Source: Micromonospora sp. KC213
GTDB lineage: Bacteria; Actinomycetota; Actinomycetes; Mycobacteriales; Micromonosporaceae
Assembly: GCF_004348325.1 (NCBI RefSeq)
Contig: NZ_SMKF01000002.1
Span: 62,001-126,000, forward strand
Length of the DNA stretch: 64,000 nt
Direction of reading: 5' to 3'
Shown: positions 60,431 to 64,000 of the stretch, in pieces
Layout of the letters: each line of letters begins with the position of its first letter
Position numbering within the stretch: position 1 is the stretch's first letter
Notes under the pieces: generated by a model
Told to the model about the DNA's origin: nothing
The model's input: only the letters and a program-made list of their open reading frames with translations
Database searches by the model: none
Made by a program: the position numbers and the translations under genes

Positions 60431-62215
60431 GTGTGTGGCATCAGCGGGGAAGCGCGGTTCGACGGTTCGCCGCCGGACGCCGACGCGGTGGCCAGGATGA
60501 GCGACGCGATGCGCTCGCGGGGACCCGACGGCGAGGGTACGTGGAGCGACGGGTGGATAGCACTCGGACACCGCCGGCTCACCATCATCGACCTGTCCGA
60601 CGCCGGCGCGCAGCCGATGGTCCGGGAGGACCTGGGTCTCGCACTGGTCTTCAACGGCTGCGTCTACAACTATCCCGAGCTGCGCGAGGAACTGCTGGCC
60701 GCCGGGCACACCTTCCGTTCCACCAGCGACACCGAGGTCATCCTGGTGGCGTACGCGCAGTGGGGTGAGGCGTTCGTCGACCACCTGGTCGGCATGTTCG
60801 CCATCGGTTTGGTGGACCGGCGGCGACGGCGGCTCGTGCTGGCCCGCGACCGGCTCGGCATCAAGCCCCTCTACCTGGCCGAGACACCGGGACGACTGCG
60901 GTTCGCCTCGACTCTGCCGGCGCTGCTGCGCGGTGGGGACGTCGACACCGGCATCGATCCGGTGGCGCTGCACCACTACCTGTCGTGGCACTCGATCGTG
61001 CCGGCGCCCCGGACCGTGCTGCGTGGCGTGCGCAAGCTGCCCCCGGCGACGCTGCGGGTGATCGACGAGGACGGACGCAGCCGGGAGCGCGTCTACTGGC
61101 AGCCGGAGTACGCCCGGCAGCCCGCCCACACCGGCATGGACGCCCGGGACTGGCAGGCGGCAGTCGGTGGTGCGCTGCGCACGGCGGTACGGCGGCGACT
61201 GGTCGCGGACGTACCCGTCGGGGTTCTGCTCTCCGGCGGGCTGGACTCCAGCCTCATCGTCGCGTTGCTCGCCGAGGCCGGTCAGCACCACCTGCGGACG
61301 TTCAGCATCGGGTTCGACAGCCGGGGCGGGGAGGCCGGCGACGAGTTCGGCTACTCGGACCTGGTCGCCCGCGCGTACGACACCGACCACCAGCGCATCC
61401 GGCTGGCGAACGACGACCTGGTGCCGGCGGTACGGGCGGCGGTGGGCGCGATGACCGAACCGATGGGCAGCCATGACGTGGTGGCCTTCCACCTGCTCAG
61501 TGAGCAGGTGGCCAGGCAGGTCAAGGTGGCCCAGTCGGGGCAGGGCGCCGACGAGGTGTTCGCCGGGTACGGCTACCACCAGCCGCTGGCCGCGGTGCCC
61601 CGCGAGGGTGCGGTGGAGGCGTTCGCGGCGGCCTTCTTCGACCGGGACCACGCCGAACTGATCCAGGTGGTCGGCCCCGGGTACGTCTGCGAAACCGACG
61701 TCAGCCACGAACTGCTCGTCGCGGAGCTGGCCGCGCCCGGCGCGGAGACCGCGCTGGACGCGGTGCTGCGCCTGGACACCCACCGGATGCTCCCGGACGA
61801 TCCGGTGAAGCGGGTGGACAGCATGAGCATGGCCTGGGGGCTGGAGGTCCGCACCCCGTTTCTCGACCAGGACCTGGTGGCGCTCGCGGCGGCCTGCCCA
61901 CCGGAGCACAAGGTGGCCCAGGGCGGCAAGGGGGTGCTCAAGGACGTGGCCCGCGAGGTGCTGCCTGCCGAGGTGATCGACCGGCCCAAGGGGTACTTCC
62001 CGGTGCCCGCGCTGCGCAACGCGGACGGGGCGATTCGGGACCTCATCATCGAGGCGCTGCGGGCGCCGGCGGCCAGGGAGCGAGGGCTGTTCCAGCCCGG
62101 GTACGTGCAGGAACTGCTCACCGACCCGGAGGCGGCGCGGGCAGCAGCCGGCAGCAACAAGCTGTGGCAGCTCGGCCTGCTGGAACTCTGGCTGCAGACC
62201 CACGACATCCGGTGA
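60431..62215 (+). CDS. N-acetylglutaminylglutamine-type amidotransferase (asparagine synthase family)
   Basis: 594 residues from GTG, so that Cys2 becomes the N-terminal nucleophile after Met removal (MCGISGEARFDG). The class II glutaminase domain includes RSRGPDGEGTW, LGHRRLTIIDLS, FNGCVYNYPELREEL and STSDTEVILVAYAQWGE. The synthetase domain has the PP-loop VLLSGGLDSSLIVALL and SGQGADEVFAGYGY. The long match LGIKPLYLAETPGRLRFAST, PVALHHYL and RGVRKLPPATLRVI fits the TIGR03104-type family that amidates the dipeptide osmolyte NAGGN. The usual synthetase partner (ngg) is not beside it, and the downstream gene is convergent 17 bp away. It is likely cytoplasmic and osmotic-stress related. Confidence 0.87.
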   Translation: MCGISGEARFDGSPPDADAVARMSDAMRSRGPDGEGTWSDGWIALGHRRLTIIDLSDAGAQPMVREDLGLALVFNGCVYNYPELREELLAAGHTFRSTSDTEVILVAYAQWGEAFVDHLVGMFAIGLVDRRRRRLVLARDRLGIKPLYLAETPGRLRFASTLPALLRGGDVDTGIDPVALHHYLSWHSIVPAPRTVLRGVRKLPPATLRVIDEDGRSRERVYWQPEYARQPAHTGMDARDWQAAVGGALRTAVRRRLVADVPVGVLLSGGLDSSLIVALLAEAGQHHLRTFSIGFDSRGGEAGDEFGYSDLVARAYDTDHQRIRLANDDLVPAVRAAVGAMTEPMGSHDVVAFHLLSEQVARQVKVAQSGQGADEVFAGYGYHQPLAAVPREGAVEAFAAAFFDRDHAELIQVVGPGYVCETDVSHELLVAELAAPGAETALDAVLRLDTHRMLPDDPVKRVDSMSMAWGLEVRTPFLDQDLVALAAACPPEHKVAQGGKGVLKDVAREVLPAEVIDRPKGYFPVPALRNADGAIRDLIIEALRAPAARERGLFQPGYVQELLTDPEAARAAAGSNKLWQLGLLELWLQTHDIR

Positions 62216-62232
62216 GGCCCGCTCGGTGCGGA

Positions 62233-64000
62233 TCAACCGGGGTCGGAGATGCGGAAACCGACTCCGGCGGCCTGGATCTGGGCGAAATCGTCGGGGGTGA
62301 TACCACGGCCGGTGAACCGCTCCACCGCGACGAGACCTTTCGGTACCCGATCGTCTAGATCGGCGAAATCGATCTCGGCGAGCGCGGCGGCTACCGCGGG
62401 GTCGGCGTCTACGGCGGCCCACGGTTCGAACGAGGCGAGCAGCCGCCCCCGCTCGGCGAATGACAACTGGGTCAACGCGTTGACGTTCCAGAACATGCTC
62501 GCGGCTCGTCCTCGTGCCGATGCCGCCCGCAGGACCGCTCCATCCGAGCCGCGGAAGCCGTTGTACTCCACGGCCAGGACCGCTTCGGCGGTGTCGAGCA
62601 CGGCGACCCACGCGTCGAGGTAGCGGCGAAGGTTCGATTGCAGTTCGAGGTCGCGGATGGCTTCGGGTCGATCCGGGTCGGCGCCGAAGGCCCGCAGGAC
62701 CTCCTCGACCGTCATGCCGGTCACCACGGTGACCGTCGCCGCCACCGACAGCGGCGTACGGCGGATCCAGCGGTACGCCCGCTCCGGGCGTGGGGGCCGC
62801 ACCGGCTCGGGTTCGCCGCGCAGGCGGTGGCCGAGCCGGTCGGTGCGGCGGTGCACGACCTGCGGCGCGGCCGGCGCGGCCCACACCACCAGCTGGTAGC
62901 TCTCGTATTCGCTGTCGGCCTCGTCGCGGCCCCGTGCGTGCACGCGCAGCCGGTAGTCACCCGGCCACGGTGGGGTCTGCCTGCACAACGGTGGATCGCT
63001 TGCGCCATCTGGGTCGACAACCGACGCCTGGCCCTCGCCGGCCCGCCAGCTCACCTCGACGATGTCCTCCCAGCCGGACTCCACCTCCGTCGGCGCCTCC
63101 GCCAACACGCTCAGCTCGACCCCCACGCTGCCCTCGGCGATCCCGGTGCGGATCATCGCACCGCCGTCCACGACGGCGACCAGCCCGTTGTCGCCGAAGT
63201 CGACCGTGGCGGGGAGCTGCCGGTCGATCAACGCGAACCGACTTCCCGCCACCCGCACCCGTCCGAAACTTTGGCGGGGCAGGCGGTACCCGGCTTGGAT
63301 CTTGGCCAATAGCGCCGGGGCGTACGCCGGTGGCATCGGGGTCTCCCGTAGCAGGACCGCGGCGGTGCCGATCCCCAGGCCCACGATGGCGGCCTCGCGG
63401 CCGACCACCGACAGCGGAGCGTGCGCCTGGTCGACGACGGTGCCGGCGGTGGTCACGGCGAGGGCGAGGTACGCCGCGCCGTGCCATGCGGCGACGGCGG
63501 CTTCGTCGGCTGCCTCGGGCGGCACCGCCAGCAGTGGAACGACCAACGGGTGCGCGGCGAGCCGCCGGGCCAGCGACAGCACCAGGTCAGCGGTGCCGGG
63601 GCGCATCTGTTCCAGCGTCCCGACGGCGGTCACCGCCTCGCTCTCATGGCCGAAGGAGACGACCGCGAAACATCCGGCGGCATGTGGTGTGGGCAGATGC
63701 GTGGCGAGGTTCGGTGCGTCGGGCGGTGCCAGACCGGCGACGGTCAGTTCCAGCGCGCCGAACAGGCGCTCGACCGGCAACGCCCCCCGTTCGCGGAGCG
63801 CGACCAGCACATCCGGATCCGTCGGCACCTGGCGGGGTGTCCGGAGGGTGCGGCCGAGCCTTGGTGAAGCAGGGACTGCCTCGTGAGGTGTGCCCAGCCG
63901 CCCCAGCAAGGCTGCGGGCCCGGCCGGGACGCGGCTGGCGAGCAGCGGAAGCGTTGCCGTGACCACTGTCGCCAGCTCTGCCACGACCTGGTCGGGAACC
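62233..64000 (-). CDS. DUF6461-containing protein of unknown function (may run off right edge)
   Basis: At least 583 residues if a GTG at 63984 is used; the frame stays open to the window edge (VPDQV before it), so the true start may be outside. The C-terminal about 150 residues are DUF6461-like (SVAATVTVVTGMTVEEVLRAFGAD, AWVAVLDTAEAVLAVEYNGF, SMFWNVNALTQLSFAERGRL). The N-terminal 230 residues are Ala/Leu-rich, helical, with no signature I know. A middle Ig/beta-like block (VGVELSVLAEAPTEVESGW, YRLRVHARGRDEADSEYESYQLVVWAAP) may be one domain. No signal peptide. DUF6461 proteins often occur with toxin-immunity-like genes, but no partner is visible here. Confidence 0.6.
   Translation of the reverse strand, partial: VPDQVVAELATVVTATLPLLASRVPAGPAALLGRLGTPHEAVPASPRLGRTLRTPRQVPTDPDVLVALRERGALPVERLFGALELTVAGLAPPDAPNLATHLPTPHAAGCFAVVSFGHESEAVTAVGTLEQMRPGTADLVLSLARRLAAHPLVVPLLAVPPEAADEAAVAAWHGAAYLALAVTTAGTVVDQAHAPLSVVGREAAIVGLGIGTAAVLLRETPMPPAYAPALLAKIQAGYRLPRQSFGRVRVAGSRFALIDRQLPATVDFGDNGLVAVVDGGAMIRTGIAEGSVGVELSVLAEAPTEVESGWEDIVEVSWRAGEGQASVVDPDGASDPPLCRQTPPWPGDYRLRVHARGRDEADSEYESYQLVVWAAPAAPQVVHRRTDRLGHRLRGEPEPVRPPRPERAYRWIRRTPLSVAATVTVVTGMTVEEVLRAFGADPDRPEAIRDLELQSNLRRYLDAWVAVLDTAEAVLAVEYNGFRGSDGAVLRAASARGRAASMFWNVNALTQLSFAERGRLLASFEPWAAVDADPAVAAALAEIDFADLDDRVPKGLVAVERFTGRGITPDDFAQIQAAGVGFRISDPG

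Noticed and set aside
60203..62884. Open frame extending the GCS2 gene antisense through the amidotransferase gene
   Set aside because: The extra 890 residues lack family features and lie opposite a clear amidotransferase; the ligase domain starts only near 60202 or later.
1..64000. CRISPR array, transposon or prophage
   Set aside because: No regularly spaced repeats, transposase, integrase or phage structural genes were seen; the tRNA fragment alone does not establish an element.

Overview
The window is high-G+C actinomycete chromosome, most likely from a Micromonospora-like member of the Micromonosporaceae. The evidence is strong G/C third-position bias, many GTG starts, probable leaderless promoters, an AfsR/SARP-type regulator, WYL and GlxA regulators, an N-acetylglutaminylglutamine-type amidotransferase and many secreted hydrolases. 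The genus is inferred, not proven. I saw no rRNA, complete tRNA, CRISPR array, transposase or phage gene. It reads as an accessory but settled chromosomal arm: small regulator/target units, often divergent, separated by strong hairpin terminators.

Left part (1-11 kb). The most striking unit is a divergent pair. One gene (461-2623) is a one-piece ECF sigma factor carrying its own zinc-type anti-sigma domain, a membrane helix and an outside domain shaped like a PL9 pectate lyase. The other (2990-4744) is a secreted PL9 pectate lyase. I infer a pectin-sensing switch in which a lyase-like domain reports on the substrate of the lyase next door. Then come a hydrolase/GlxA pair, an exported DJ-1 protein, a tRNA 3'-end fragment, a DUF421 membrane protein and a sulfatase plus bile-acid/sodium-symporter-like operon.

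11-21 kb: a secreted alpha/beta hydrolase, a WYL regulator with a divergent NmrA-like reductase, a two-gene cassette (FAD oxidoreductase plus alpha-oxoamine synthase) that may make a small molecule, an ECF sigma factor with a membrane partner, and a second WYL regulator divergent from a RidA protein.

21-33 kb: exported proteins (a three-repeat surface protein, an HAF-repeat protein, a GH53 galactanase, a V8-like protease). The galactanase promoter carries a near-perfect CebR-type operator, so this second pectin enzyme looks to be under LacI-family control. A PhyH dioxygenase follows, then a two-component system and an AMIN-like secreted protein.

33-44 kb: a response regulator/kinase/GerMN lipoprotein operon built like mtrA-mtrB-lpqB, an O-GlcNAcase-type acetyltransferase behind a LacI-like operator, a second NmrA-like reductase, and three more DJ-1/PfpI proteins, two of them GlxA regulators. 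One GlxA gene is divergent from an imine-reductase-like gene.

44-53 kb: a SapA-like secreted protein, a large SARP-NB-ARC-TPR regulator, a 986-residue exported metallopeptidase/propeller fusion, a WxL-like surface protein and its DUF916-like partner (apparently frameshifted), and a DUF4383 remnant.

53-64 kb: a ferritin-like/hemerythrin operon, a DUF2071 protein, an ABC exporter followed by a PucR-type regulator, and a glutamate-cysteine-ligase-like enzyme divergent from the amidotransferase. A DUF6461 protein runs off the right edge.
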